64,000 nt of DNA, from contig CM024766.1 of the NCBI GenBank assembly GCA_014218235.1, positions 51,115,359-51,179,358 on the forward strand. The letters are read 5' to 3'. This document shows, in pieces, positions 10,741 to 21,676 of the stretch (positions are counted from its first letter, which is position 1; every line of letters starts with the position of its first letter). The notes beneath the pieces were generated by a model. It did no database searches. It was not told the origin of the DNA and was given only the letters and a program-made list of their open reading frames with translations. The translations under genes and the position numbers were made by a program. The stretch is from Colocasia esculenta (taxonomy: Eukaryota; Streptophyta; Magnoliopsida; Alismatales; Araceae).

Positions 10741-13700
10741 TGTAAGACCCCGGATTTTTACTCTCTTTATATATCTGTATGTATATGAATGGTGTGTTGG
10801 GTGTTCGGTTGTTGTGTGCTTAGCATGCGTATTTCATTGTGCCTACTATAAGTTTTATCCTTCTTTTGAACATGAGCATGTGTGAATATCTATATATGTA
10901 TACATAGGTGTATATGATGATTAATGTGGAAGTGAACAATTAGCTAATTAGAAGTGTATTATGAATACCAAGAATCTCTGACTTAGGATACTTGAATAGT
11001 ACTATGCGTGTGCTATCTAAATATTGAAGAATATCCTATACTACCTATTTCATGGAATTTTGTATGAGAATATAGGAAGTAGATATGTATATGTACGTTA
11101 TCTTATACGTGTGACGATTGTATACCTAATTCTACATGCATAACACCTTGGTGTATTTGTGTATGCATGTGTATGATTAGTTGTAAGCGTTGCTCATTTG
11201 CATGGTTTAGCTAATGTGAATATTGTACTTCGTATATTGCATATGCATAAAGAGTTCAAGCATGGTAGGTGTAATTAGTAGTTTATATTGAGATTCTATA
11301 CTCCTTATGAATAACATGCATGTATTTTTATGATATTTAGGTGAGAGTAGTCAATTGGCTAAATTATGCATATAGTACATATTAAGGAATCCTATGCATA
11401 TAGTGCTTAAGCAATGTTAGGTAAAGTTGTGTAAGTTAATCTAATTACCGGTGCGCATGTTGTATCCATCTATTCCAAGCATAATGTACATAAGTATGCT
11501 ACACCAGTGTGCGTATACTATATATATGACAAATCAAGTGTGTGTATGTGAGGACTATTTTATCGAATGGATTATTCCTAGCTAGCATAAATCATATCAC
11601 CTCCTAATGATTTGCGAAGCCCCTCATAATTCTCGTCATTTAATTTGCCGTGTGTTGAGTCATACATGTGTAAAATATCACGTAGGTACAGGTAGGTGTC
11701 TACGTACATTTTATCTTAGTATGCTTATGTATGCTTGTGTATGTATATAGATATTTATGTACATATTAATTAGTATAATTAATGTGCATGTGTTTATATT
11801 AAATATAAATAAGGTATGTATTGTCTGGTGATAGTATGAGTATAATACCATATACATATTGCTTGTATATAAGTTTGGTATGCATAGTTTCTGCATAAAT
11901 TAAGGTTCTGGCCAAAGGCCACCTTGGCGTCAACATCTGGCCGCCGAGGTGGAGTCAACGTCCAGACCTGGACGCCAATCCTGACCCAGGCGTCCAGCGA
12001 TGTGGACGTCAACCTCTCTGACCTGCATGCGCAGCAGAGCTGCTGTCTTCTGAAACAAGGCATGGCCACCCATTGGGGGATGTTCCCCAACGGATCTAAG
12101 GCTGTCTAATCAGCATGGTGAGTGGGTGAGGGACTCCCCTACATCCTGAACCCGAATTGGCCTCTCCCCACTTCTCATTTTCACCCTTGCAAGAGAAGAG
12201 GAGAAGAAAGAAAAACCCTAGAGCATTCTGTGAGAAAACCCCATTCTAGAACCCTCAATCCGACCCTTTGAAGCTGGATCTAGAGATCTACTGCAACAAG
12301 GAGGAGGCTGAAGCAAAGGAGAAGGCTTCCCCATCATTCCCTCGGCGTGGAGATCACCCAGGAACCCGGAGGAAGGCGATCTTGGAGGCACTTCTGCAAC
12401 TTCTTGGAACTGCCCAAGGAGGTCTTCTTCGAGCCACAAATCCCTTGGAGGAATTTTAGAGAGGCAAGTGACCTATCTATGGTATCCCCGTATGAGTCTA
12501 GGTGGGTTTTGATATTTTTATGGAATTTTCCTCGAGTCCTAGACCCTCCATTTCACCCAAGATTTAGAGCTCGGGTCTGTGTTTCTGCACAGACCTGAGT
12601 AGACGGCAGGGTCCCTGGACGCCCAGTTCATCCTTGGCGTCCATCGATCATGCCGCTGACCCTGAGTCAGCGGCCAGAGACCGCCGCCTAGTTCTTCTGG
12701 ACAGAACAGTGAGCTGTTCTGTCTCTCTTATACATTAAATTCGGTATGTTTTATGCGATGAGGATATATTGTACACCTTATACTCTATGTATATTGTGCA
12801 TTGTGGTTGTGGATGAATGTGGGTTGTGTTGGTGAATGTGGGATAATGATATCTTGTAAACATGTGAGCATGACTTGTAGACAATCTTGTAAAATTCATG
12901 ATTTATGATTAGGGTTTGTGTGAATGCCTTGGTTTCGGTTTGATCATGAAGAATAGTGGGTCAGCATATGTGTTTGCAAAATTTAGTAGTTTATCCATGC
13001 TTGAGAAATTGTAAATAAGTTCGGTTCGGTAAAATAAAAACATGCAAAAATGGTTTGTGGTAATTGATTTATAGATGTATGAATTAGGGTGATGTTGTAT
13101 TCTAAAATCATGCATATATTAGTAGTCTTTGTGCAAAACAGTAAGTGGATAAATTGCAAATGTGTTAGACCCATGTTAGCTTAAGTTGTGAATAATATGC
13201 TAATTAGGTGTTTGATTTTCTGTAAATCCTATTTAGCTCAGAAAATCTGAAATATTGAGGGTATGATTTTGAACCCGAAAACAGCATGTGGTTAAATTTC
13301 AGGTCAATTGGAATAGTAAATAAAAAGTTATGTGTTTTCATGTGAAATGTGATAATTCGTGCATATAATTGTAATGTGGTTTGTTATGGTCTAAAACCAA
13401 CATGATTAGTGTGGTTACTGTATGTTAAACTCTTGAAATTCTGTAGTACCATGTTAAGGAAAAACAGAAATGTTCATGTGAGTGAGAAAGTGATTGAAAT
13501 GAGAAGAGTTATGTGTAAAACCATGTGTAAAACGGTAATGTGTAAAAGTGTAAAAGTTGTGCCTATGTGACACTGCTACCCTAGAGGCATCGGGAGCCGT
13601 ATATAGAAAAGTCCCTATAGAAGGCTCCATGTGATATAAGTTTGTCCCAAAGGCATTGGGAAAACCCCGGAGGTGGACAAGTACCACTGGATAGGGTGGA

Positions 13701-15086
13701 GAGGGCTTCTCCCGGTCTGCGCAGTTACCAAGATTCACCGCTGTATTGCCTAGGTGGTGAGTATGTGTATGAGTTGTGTAAGTGTTGTGTCATGTGTTGT
13801 GTTATGAGTTGTGTTGAGAGCTGTGCTAAGGAATGAGCACGAGCTATGAGATATTGTTAGTGTCCTCTACTGGTGGTTAGGACTATGTGTCATGGCAAAT
13901 TTTTTAAGTAATGAAAAATGAGTAAAATGTGAAATATGTGAATATGGCACGTGGTAAGTGCCCAAGATGCACGTGGTAAGTGCAATCGATATGATATGTG
14001 ATAAGTGAAAGTGAAAGAGAAAATGATGTGGAAATGAGTAAATTGTATAAGTGTGAACATGTGTACGTGTCAAATGTGTAAAAGTGAACAACGTGAATGA
14101 GTAAGTATGAAATCATGTGAAACCGAGAATGTGAGAATGTGTTATTGGAAACCATGTGAAATCAGTAAACTAATGTTGTCATTATCATGCTTATGTGTGC
14201 ATAAATGCCTAGAATCCATGTTAGGGATAATTAGTGAAAATGAGTGCAAGATAGCTTGATTACTTGTTCACATGATGTGTTTTATGTATTATTGTAGCTC
14301 TCATGTGTAGATTTATAGTCATTGAATTATATGAAATCAGCAATCTAAAGCATGTGAAAAGGTTCGTGTATGTGTTTAAAACTATGTGAAATCCATGCTA
14401 GTTGTGTTCCCTTTTATGTGTGTAAATTGTTCATGTGGATAGCTTTCATGTTTTAGATCTTTAAAAGACTAAAGTTCTTGAGCAAATGGAATAGAGATCA
14501 TGTGATAGGTGAATTTCATTTTACAAATCTGAAAGCATGAGTTATGTATAAAATTGTAGAACCTTCATGATAAGTAGAAAACTTGAATTGACTGGCATGC
14601 TATGTGTTGTTAATTGTAAAAGTGCATGTAGAAGCCACTAAGACTTGTATGTGTATATCATGAGTAGTGTCGCTTGCTGAGTCTTTGGACTCACACTTGC
14701 TTCGGCGTACAGGTTGACAGGTATCGTGCACTAGAAGGTAGCGTGGCGAGGATCATCATTAGAAGACTATTTTGTGGAGTTGTTACCAGTTGTACTTTTC
14801 TTTTGCACAACAAGGATTATTGTATGGACAATATTTTGGACATTGTAACTCTCTCTTTATTTTGTATTAATGTGGACATTGTCCTTCTATCTCGCTATTT
14901 AGATTATGGAATGTGTGTTGGTGACGGACTAAGAGTTGAGTTGTTTATTTTATTCTGCTGTACTCTATTGCTATCCAGGTACATATCAACCTATCGACCA
15001 GTGTTGGGTAAATGTCCCACTGTGACGACGCCCTTTATACCGATGGGGATTGGTATAATCGTACCGGTATGAAGAGGGTCGTTACA
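10741..15086 (+). mobile_element. Nested chromovirus-like solo LTR, 4346 bp
   Basis: It starts TGTAAGACCCCGGATTTTT and ends GGGTCGTTACA, flanked by TGATA on both sides (10736-10740 and 15087-15091), inside the older solo LTR. No gag, pol, PBS or PPT is visible across 4.3 kb. The A/T-rich first kilobase, the CpG-word arrays at 11.9-12.7 kb and a CTGAGT/GACTCA hairpin at about 14679 match LTR organisation elsewhere in the window. Short open frames inside it (for example 14674-15072) lack recognisable domains. A 4.3 kb LTR is long but within the range of Del/Tekay-type elements. Confidence 0.75.
11923..12680. repeat. Two GGCGTCCA / GACGTC word clusters
   Basis: Clusters at about 11923-12015 and 12605-12680 inside the nested LTR contain GGCGTCCA, GACGTCAA, TGGACGCC and TGCCGC words. 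Several pairs are inverted repeats (for example CGTCCAG-AC-CTGGACG). Two pairs, near 11988 and 12640, keep the 16-bp CpG spacing; two others are 14 bp. Confidence 0.75.
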
Positions 15087-15997
15087 TGATAAGTTTGACT
15101 TGACATGATATGATACGTTTGTTCTTGTGAACACATGAACTCTGCTTGAATATGGCCAATCTCTTCTGACATGATTCTATTCTTGAAACATCTATTCATT
15201 GTATATGCAATTCAACATTTTGATCTGATACGATATCCGTTCTATTCTGCTATTCAATCTGTTAGTATTACATACATTGTCATCATATTCATATGCATAT
15301 CTACCTACTTAAAATGTTAATCATGTATACTAGTGCCCGCACGTTATTGAGATGTAAATCCTACTGAGCTAGTTCGCTCACCCCTATCATCCTGCCCTTT
15401 TCAGGTAGTGATGAAGAACCGGTGGAGTCAGATGGGATTGGACAAGAGTGAGGAGCACCCGTCCTAGAATAGATGACAGTTTAGAAATAGAAATTGAGTA
15501 GTCTATGTAATAGTGAACCTTTTCTAGAAGTTTTTTGAATAATGGACCCTTTGGTTAATTCTTTCTTGTAAGGTTGTATCTAGTTGAATGAAATGAAATA
15601 AAGAGTAACTTTGAGGATATTATTATGATTTGAAAAGTGTTATTATATTCAATTGTGACTCTGCGCCATTCAACTGTGATACGTTTGTTTGTATCGTTCA
15701 CGTCCCCCGGTATTTATTCCGTTGCTAAATATCGGGGCGTGACACTACCTATATAGGCAGTGGGGGCACAACCAAGGGGCATTAGATGCTCAAGTGTGAA
15801 GAAACACACTTGTACAAGTGGCAATCCATGTGTTAAGCCTTGGACCAATGAGAGGGGGCCACATAAGATTTTTACTTGGTCAAGGGGGTGCCAAGGTGGC
15901 CTATTTGCCCGTTGGGAATGGCCCCATGCGCTGCATGGGCGAGGAGAGGGTGCATAGTGGGCTGGAATCTCAGGCAGTTGTGCAGACCAGGTAAACT

Positions 15998-16125
15998 AGG
16001 TTGACGTCCAACGATGTTGCCGCCAACGCCATGCAGACGTCCACATAGATGGCGGCAAAAAGGAGTCGACGTCCATGGGGCTTGCCGCCAACATGTAGTT
16101 AGTGGCAGTCGATGCTGCCGTCTAC
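15998..16125. repeat. GACGTCCA / TGCCGCCA word cluster
   Basis: Three pairs: GACGTCCA with TGCCGCCA twice at 16-bp CpG spacing, and GACGTCCA with GGCGGCA at 15 bp. Linkers differ. It lies outside any LTR whose limits I could define. Confidence 0.75.
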
Positions 16126-17249
16126 ATGGGATCCGAGGCAAGTCAACAAACAGTCAAACAGGCCTTATTGGGCCATGGAACCACGCGGGGATGGGCCAAA
16201 TCTCACGTCTACAAATGCCCCTCCGAGACATCCGATCTTGCAGGGGAGCAGAGCGGACTGAAAGGTTGATGTCTCGGTAAACAAAGGACGCAGAGGTTTA
16301 ATGGAAGGGCCATCTCCGAGGATAAGAATTCTAACAAGCCATACGAAAGATCTAGGCTAGAAATAAGTGACGAATCGTCTGAGAGACAAATGAGGATAAG
16401 AGGGAGGGTGATCTACCCGTGTAACTACAACTTCAACCCAACGTTAGGGTCCCTGGCGTTGTCGTGTTGGACTTTGACTAGTTTCTGGTGTGTCTGAGTC
16501 AAAGGAGTTGTAATATGACGGTTGAATCGAGAGAGAGTCTCATAACCGGAGCTCGTGTGGGCTCGCTGACCTAATTAGGACGTCTGTCCAGATTTAGGGG
16601 GTTGTGGAGACAAGGGATTGGTTGATCTCTCAAAGGACTATCAAAAGATTCTAACTGGAATTAATGTTTGGAAAGCCTGAAGTTCTGAAGTAAGCTCATG
16701 ACTGGTGAACTGTTCACGTGAAACTCAACAAGGCTGCTTGATTACTTGTGATATGCACGGTGGGACAACTGGAGAAGGGGGACAACAAAGACCCGAAATC
16801 GGCTCAAATATTCAAGAAAGAGGTGCTGACCTGGTAGGCCACCTGAGCTGGGGAGCCACAGAGTGATTAAGGAACATCTTTTTTTTTTTTTTTGAGTTAG
16901 CAAGAAAGAGGTTAGCAGTGAAATCCTAAATGCATGCTAGTGTGGGTTTCCTATCTAAAATGCAAGTTAGAACTGGAGGAAAATTTTAAGGCCAACAAAT
17001 AACTGAGAGATCGCAAACCCGTCATGGTTTTTGGTAAAGAGGAACTCGGGGTTCACGGTTGCCAAGTTATTCGCCTCTGGTGAGGTTCTATGTTAGACTT
17101 ACCTGTGTAACACTCACGGTCGCATGAGTGTTCCTGAATTTGGAGCACGGCTTGTGCTTAAATATCTGTAAGACAACTTGAAGCACAAGATATAGAAATA
17201 ATAACCCATATGGAACAATAAAGCTTTGAAAATTTCGGAATGTTAATGT

Positions 17250-17370
17250 CCATATCGCATGCCGCCAACACTCTGTTGACGTCAACATTATGCGCCGTCT
17301 ACATGGGTAGGCATCCACATATGCTGCCGTCAATAAAAGACTGACGACAACCAATCTTGACGTTTACAAA
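17250..17370. repeat. GACGTC / TGCCGYC word cluster
   Basis: Three pairs (ATGTCCA with TGCCGCC, GACGTCAA with CGCCGTC, GGCATCCA with TGCCGTC) all keep 16-bp spacing between CpG positions, two of them with one CpG decayed to TG or CA. The cluster sits about 120 bp before PMD pseudogene 1. Confidence 0.7.
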
Positions 17371-17487
17371 CCAGCGCATTAAACCGAAAAAATAGCTATT
17401 GGAAGGCCATAAGGACTCTTCCTTCTCCTTCCTTCATCCCCTCCTTCCTCAACTGCAGAGGGCTTTAGGACGAATTGAAGCAGCAGA

Positions 17488-18864
17488 ATGACCTCCTCAT
17501 CGACTAGAGCATCCACGAGCATGAACCCAGGAATTCTGAGCGAGGTTCCGGGGCATTTGAGCACCCGATTGGCCAATGGAGAGGTACGTACTGTTCGTTC
17601 TGCTTCTTCTTAGGCTGAAAATGCCCCAAAACTCTTTTTCATGGTATTCCTGGATGTGCAGAAGGTGCCTGCCTTCCCGAGCCAGGGCCAGGTGCGGGCC
17701 TTCTCCTAGTTGATGAACTTGATGAATGCAATAACCCTAGACATGAGGAGTTTCACCGGGGCATGAAATCTGAGCTTTATGGTGGTGTTGGTGAAAAATA
17801 TGAAGGACATGTGGTGGGGCTTTAACACCCTGGGAGCACTCGTGGAGCGGTGGCATCCGCACACACACATGGTCGTGTTCCAGGGGTTCGAAGCGAGCGT
17901 GCTACTAGAAGAGGTGGAATTGTTTCTGGTGTGAAGGCACTGCCTGGAGTATGATGTGACGACTCCTCTTCTCCCGTGGGAAGAGATCCTTGTGGGCATC
18001 GTATAGGACAAGAAAGAGGTGCTGAGGATGACGAACAAGCATGGGATCTTCCTGAACCGGCTGGCCTGGTGGTTGATCCAACATGCAAAGGAGATTGGAG
18101 GTGAGAGGGCGACCTGAGGACTGACACTCTGCCCAGCTGGCGTCTTCCTATTCCCCACCAGTGGCGACTTCCTCCTCTACGAGCATGTGGGAGTCCTGTC
18201 TCTGTTATGGTGCGGGCAGTCACTTGCCCCTGCAGTACTGGCGCACCTTTACAGCTCCCTGACCACGATGAGCTTAGGCGGACGCACATGCAGGAGCTTG
18301 TTCCTACTTCAGGTATGGATGGAAGCTCATTTGAAATTTGATTTCGCTGAGAAGCAACCTACCCCCTCCAGAATCTTCCTTCGGAGTTCACTGTACTGCA
18401 GCAGGGCATGGTATGAGCCAGAGGACGAGATCAATTGTGTAACAGCACACTTGAAGAGCAGAGATGCCTGGAGAGACTATCTGGGGTACTTCCCAGTGGA
18501 GGATTTCATTGTCAGACCACTGTTCATGAGGACTATTGAGTTCAGGGTTCGAACTAGGGAGGACAAAGATTTGTGGCTGGTGGGTGCAGATCAGATGGTG
18601 GTGTACCAACCACATCGGTGCCAGTGTCAGCTCGGAATACCACGGGAAATTCCAGCTTCATCCCATTGCACCGACATGATCATCCCAGGGAGGAATGAGA
18701 GGTTTATGAAGAAGGATAAGAAGACTTGGGAGAGACATACAATGAGTAAGAAGGTGGGCCAGGCATTGCAGGAGAGCTGAGAGGATATATGGAAGTATGA
18801 GGAGTACATTGACACCATTCGCCCAATCTCTTGGGATTTCTTTATGCCTCGTAGAGCGAAATGA
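17488..18864 (+). pseudogene. PMD-like (plant mobile domain superfamily) pseudogene 1
   Basis: Exon 1 starts at ATG 17488 and ends at a GAG|GTACGT donor (17583). Exon 2 follows a GTGCAG acceptor at 17662 in the same phase and stays in frame for 400 codons to a TGA at 18862-18864. Recognisable pieces are ERWHPHTHMVVFQGFEAS, the analogue of the W-P-TH-F---GE block that opens PMD/DUF7745-type domains, and later HLYSSLTTMS and LFLLQVWMEAHL. Such proteins occur both as host nuclear factors (MAIL1 family) and inside plant transposons; their biochemical role is poorly known. Six in-frame stops occur (17707 TAG, 17764 TGA, 17932 TGA, 18004 TAG, 18115 TGA, 18778 TGA) with no frameshift at all. Family assignment is by motif pattern only. 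It lies 660 bp upstream of pseudogene 2 on the same strand. Confidence 0.65.
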
Positions 18865-19019
18865 TGTACTTTCCCACTTTCAATAAGTGTAACACAAGTT
18901 AGAACAAATAAATAATGAGTTGCATTGTGTTCAATTGTGTTGAATTGTTTGAATTGTGTGGAGTGGACTGAATGGTGCTTTAAATAGGCTTCAATTGTGT
19001 TGGTTTGAGTATACTGTGA

Positions 19020-19345
19020 AGCACTGAAGATGAAGAGTTGGCGTCCACATCGATGGCCGCCGACGACCTATAGACGTCCACAATGTGGCCGTTTACAGTG
19101 GGTAGACGGCTACCCCACGGCCGCTAACCTCCAGATAGAGTGTAGACGGCCATATCTATCGTGGTCCACCATACAGTAGGCGTCCACCCACATGTCGTCA
19201 ACTGGAGTACGGGTCTGACAGGGTGACCTCGGGGCAAGACATAGACGGCCAAATGTTTGTCGTTAACAAGACATTGACGGCCTTTGGGACACCGTCAATC
19301 GAAATTAAACGGCCAGGCCTTGACGTCAACTTTAAAAATATAGCT
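19020..19345. repeat. GACGTCCA / GGCCGYC word cluster between the PMD pseudogenes
   Basis: At least four pairs near 19035, 19075, 19165 and 19230, for example GGCGTCCA with GGCCGCCG at 16 bp and GACGTCCA with GGCCGTTT at 15 bp. Towards 19345 it grades into GACGGCC and TTGACGTCAA words. A looser continuation (AACGTCAA with TGTCGTT, 16 bp) lies in intron 1 of pseudogene 2 at about 19848. Confidence 0.65.
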
Positions 19346-20156
19346 TTTTTAAACCGACGCCTCATTCCGGCGCCTCTTCACCTTCAAACCACCGGGCGCT
19401 TCTATTCGTCTTCCCACCTTCTTCATTCCTTCCGGAACTCTCACCTTCTCAACTCCTCTCAAATCTCTCTAGTTCTTCAACCTCCGTGAACCCCCCGCTT
19501 AGGGCTGTATACGGGTTTCTCCGATGGCAAGGGAGAAGTGATTGGCACTTGCATTGTGGACTCGGCCGCAACCGAGGGAGGAGGAGGAAGGCACATGGGG
19601 ATCGGCGGTGGAGAACACGGCTGAGGAGGGGGAAATGGCGACAGCGGCCGGCGGTAGTGCGCTGGAGGGGGAAGAAACCACCGGGGATGGTGATGACGGC
19701 GAGGGTGAGGAGACGGAGATGGAAGGGGATTGGAGACACCCACGACGACCCAAGGTAGGTCGCATGAACCTTAAAACCCTGTGGATGCGATGTAGAAAGT
19801 GGGATAGAAGGGAAACAAAGGGGAGTCTGTCCAGTTTAACAGGAACTCAACGTCAACATTGGTTGTCGTTGGGTTTCTCTTGACGTTTAGGCCGTTTCTG
19901 TTAAGATAAACTTGACGGAAAGGGCTGGACGCTTACTATTGAACTTGACGGCCAACCCCCACCATTAACTCCTCTTTGACAGCAGCCCCTTTGACGCCAA
20001 ATATTTTTAAACGGCAATAGATCCTGACGCCAATTTGTCTGTGTTTTGCAGGGAAAGGGCCGAATGAGGAGCAAAGTGACATGGGATTTGTGCTGGGCTT
20101 GGTACCGGGCACTACCGGAGGCCCAGAGGATAGCGCGGATGGGGTTTGAACACCTC

Positions 20157-21662
20157 TGTTAGGAAAACGGTCAGAGCGCAGCGGAAAATGCGAATCCCTC
20201 TAATGTGTATCGTTGCCGGCCGTCAGAATCGAACTAAAGCGGTAAACCACGCACAGGCAGATCTCATCTTTACCTTTGCGGGGTTGCATAACTCCCGAAT
20301 CCGGGGAGGAGGTGGCGCAGGAGGCGCCGGTGCTTCAAGCCGTTCAAGTGTCCGGCCTCTAGACGTATCCACGCGAGCTCCGGACGCAGACGGGATCTCC
20401 TCGTTCTCCATGCGTCTCCCGAATCTCAGCTCCACCATGTGCCGGAGAGAGTAGAGAGACGGTGGGGGGGGCCCTAGGAGAGAGAGAGGAGGGGGGCGGC
20501 CAGGGTTAAGCCTGGAGCTTGGCCCAGGGTTTAACTCTCTGCTAATACTTATAGACACTGCGGTTTTTCACAAAAACCCAGTTATTGTCTATAACAACCA
20601 TCCTGCCCAGTCTGCTCGAAACTCTATTGCGTGTGACCCTCTAGGCCCAAGTGCTAGTCCAGTTTTCTGCCTATTAAGCCCAGTAACTCTTTATTGACTT
20701 ATTGCAATTAATTAATATCTCATATTAATTAATTACACAATCAATTATCGTCTCACGATAATTGATCAGGCTTCCAATCAAGTTGGGTGCCAAGCAACAC
20801 CACTTGATCCTGGAAAGCATTGGGGTTCAGCAACCCAATCAAGGAACCTTTTTCCGTCATCAGTTACCACGAGACTATAATCCTTCGCTCGCACAATGCT
20901 CCCGAGTGCACTTAGGGTATGGTCAACTGTCAAACCCTAAATTGCACACTCACTCGGTTTAGATGCCACATAACTATATCAGAAAACTCCTTTTCTGATA
21001 AGTAGTCTTACCCTGGCCAGGGACTATCAGGCATCCTTCCGTAGAGCATTCACTCTCCTATTACCGAGAGCGAGCGATCCCATATTGACCACACAATCAC
21101 CTTCGAAGGTATTCCGCTAGATCCGAACACTTAACTGATTAAGACCTCATGGCTAGAGATCTATAAGTCAAGGTCAAAACCCAGAAGTCCACCAACAAGG
21201 TGTCCTTGGTGTCTCAGGTCTAAGGACCAATCACGCCACTGTGACAATGAATCTAGCTGGTTGACAGTTAGGTAACATTACCATCCAGTGATTCATAACG
21301 GATCAGTTCAGTGAACTCATTCTCTAATGAGCACCTACAGATTCACCTTAGTGTCCCCACACAAGTGACTATGAGACCAGCCACCCTCATCATATGAGCA
21401 GGTGCAACCTGTACTAGCCTAACCGGATATCCGATGTCCTTCTCGGATATCCTCCGACTAGGAACAATTAAGAATATACGTTTAAAGGATATTAATCTCA
21501 TTGTTATGATCTCATCATAATTAATATCCATTGCGCATATTCATGGACTTCATAATGAAATGATAAACGAATTACACATAACGAATATAAAAGCCTTATT
21601 ATTATTATCAAAGAACAAGATTGTACAAGTTATGATTGGCTTGAGGACATCCATAACTAACA
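20157..21662 (-). repeat. Copia 3' LTR
   Basis: 1506 bp, bounded by TG and CA, matching 27352-28856. It contains several perfect stem-loops: 13-bp arms AATTAATTAATAT around CTC (20706-20734), 11-bp arms ATCAATTATCG around TCTCA (about 20739-20765), 10-bp arms TATCAGAAAA (about 20977-21000) and 10-bp arms GGATATCCGA (about 21425-21452). Confidence 0.93.
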
Positions 21663-21675
21663 ATCTCCCACTTGG
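21663..21675 (-). other. Copia polypurine tract
   Basis: The reverse strand reads CCAAGTGGGAGAT directly before the 3' LTR, the plus-strand priming site. Confidence 0.75.
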
Positions 21676-21676
21676 A

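Larger units (their letters stand above)
8443..15744 (+). mobile_element. Chromovirus-like solo LTR (about 2.95 kb) interrupted by a nested LTR
   Basis: The left end is TGTAACACCCCGAAAATTT at 8443 and the right end is CGGGGCGTGACA at 15744, flanked by the 5-bp duplication CTACC (8438-8442 and 15745-15749). After removing the nested insertion (10741-15086 plus one TGATA copy) the unit is 2951 bp. No primer binding site, polypurine tract or element protein is present, so it reads as a solo LTR left by LTR-LTR recombination. It carries the GTCGAC array at 9573-9945 and, near its 3' end, a TGAGC/GCTCA hairpin at about 15364. The TGTAACACCCCG start resembles Tekay/Del-type chromoviruses, but family placement is inference. 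Confidence 0.8.
15750..17487. other. Non-coding stretch before PMD pseudogene 1
   Basis: No coding frame or element boundary could be supported. It holds a T15 run near 16877 and two CpG-word clusters. Its right part may be the promoter side of the pseudogene starting at 17488. Confidence 0.5.

Noticed and set aside
14674..15072. Protein of 132 aa with hydrophobic stretches
   Set aside because: It lies at the 3' end of the nested solo LTR, has no homology pattern I recognise and includes LTR terminal sequence.
18187..18780. Intact 197-aa host gene
   Set aside because: It is the last open stretch of PMD-like pseudogene 1; the same frame continues upstream through several stops and downstream to 18864.
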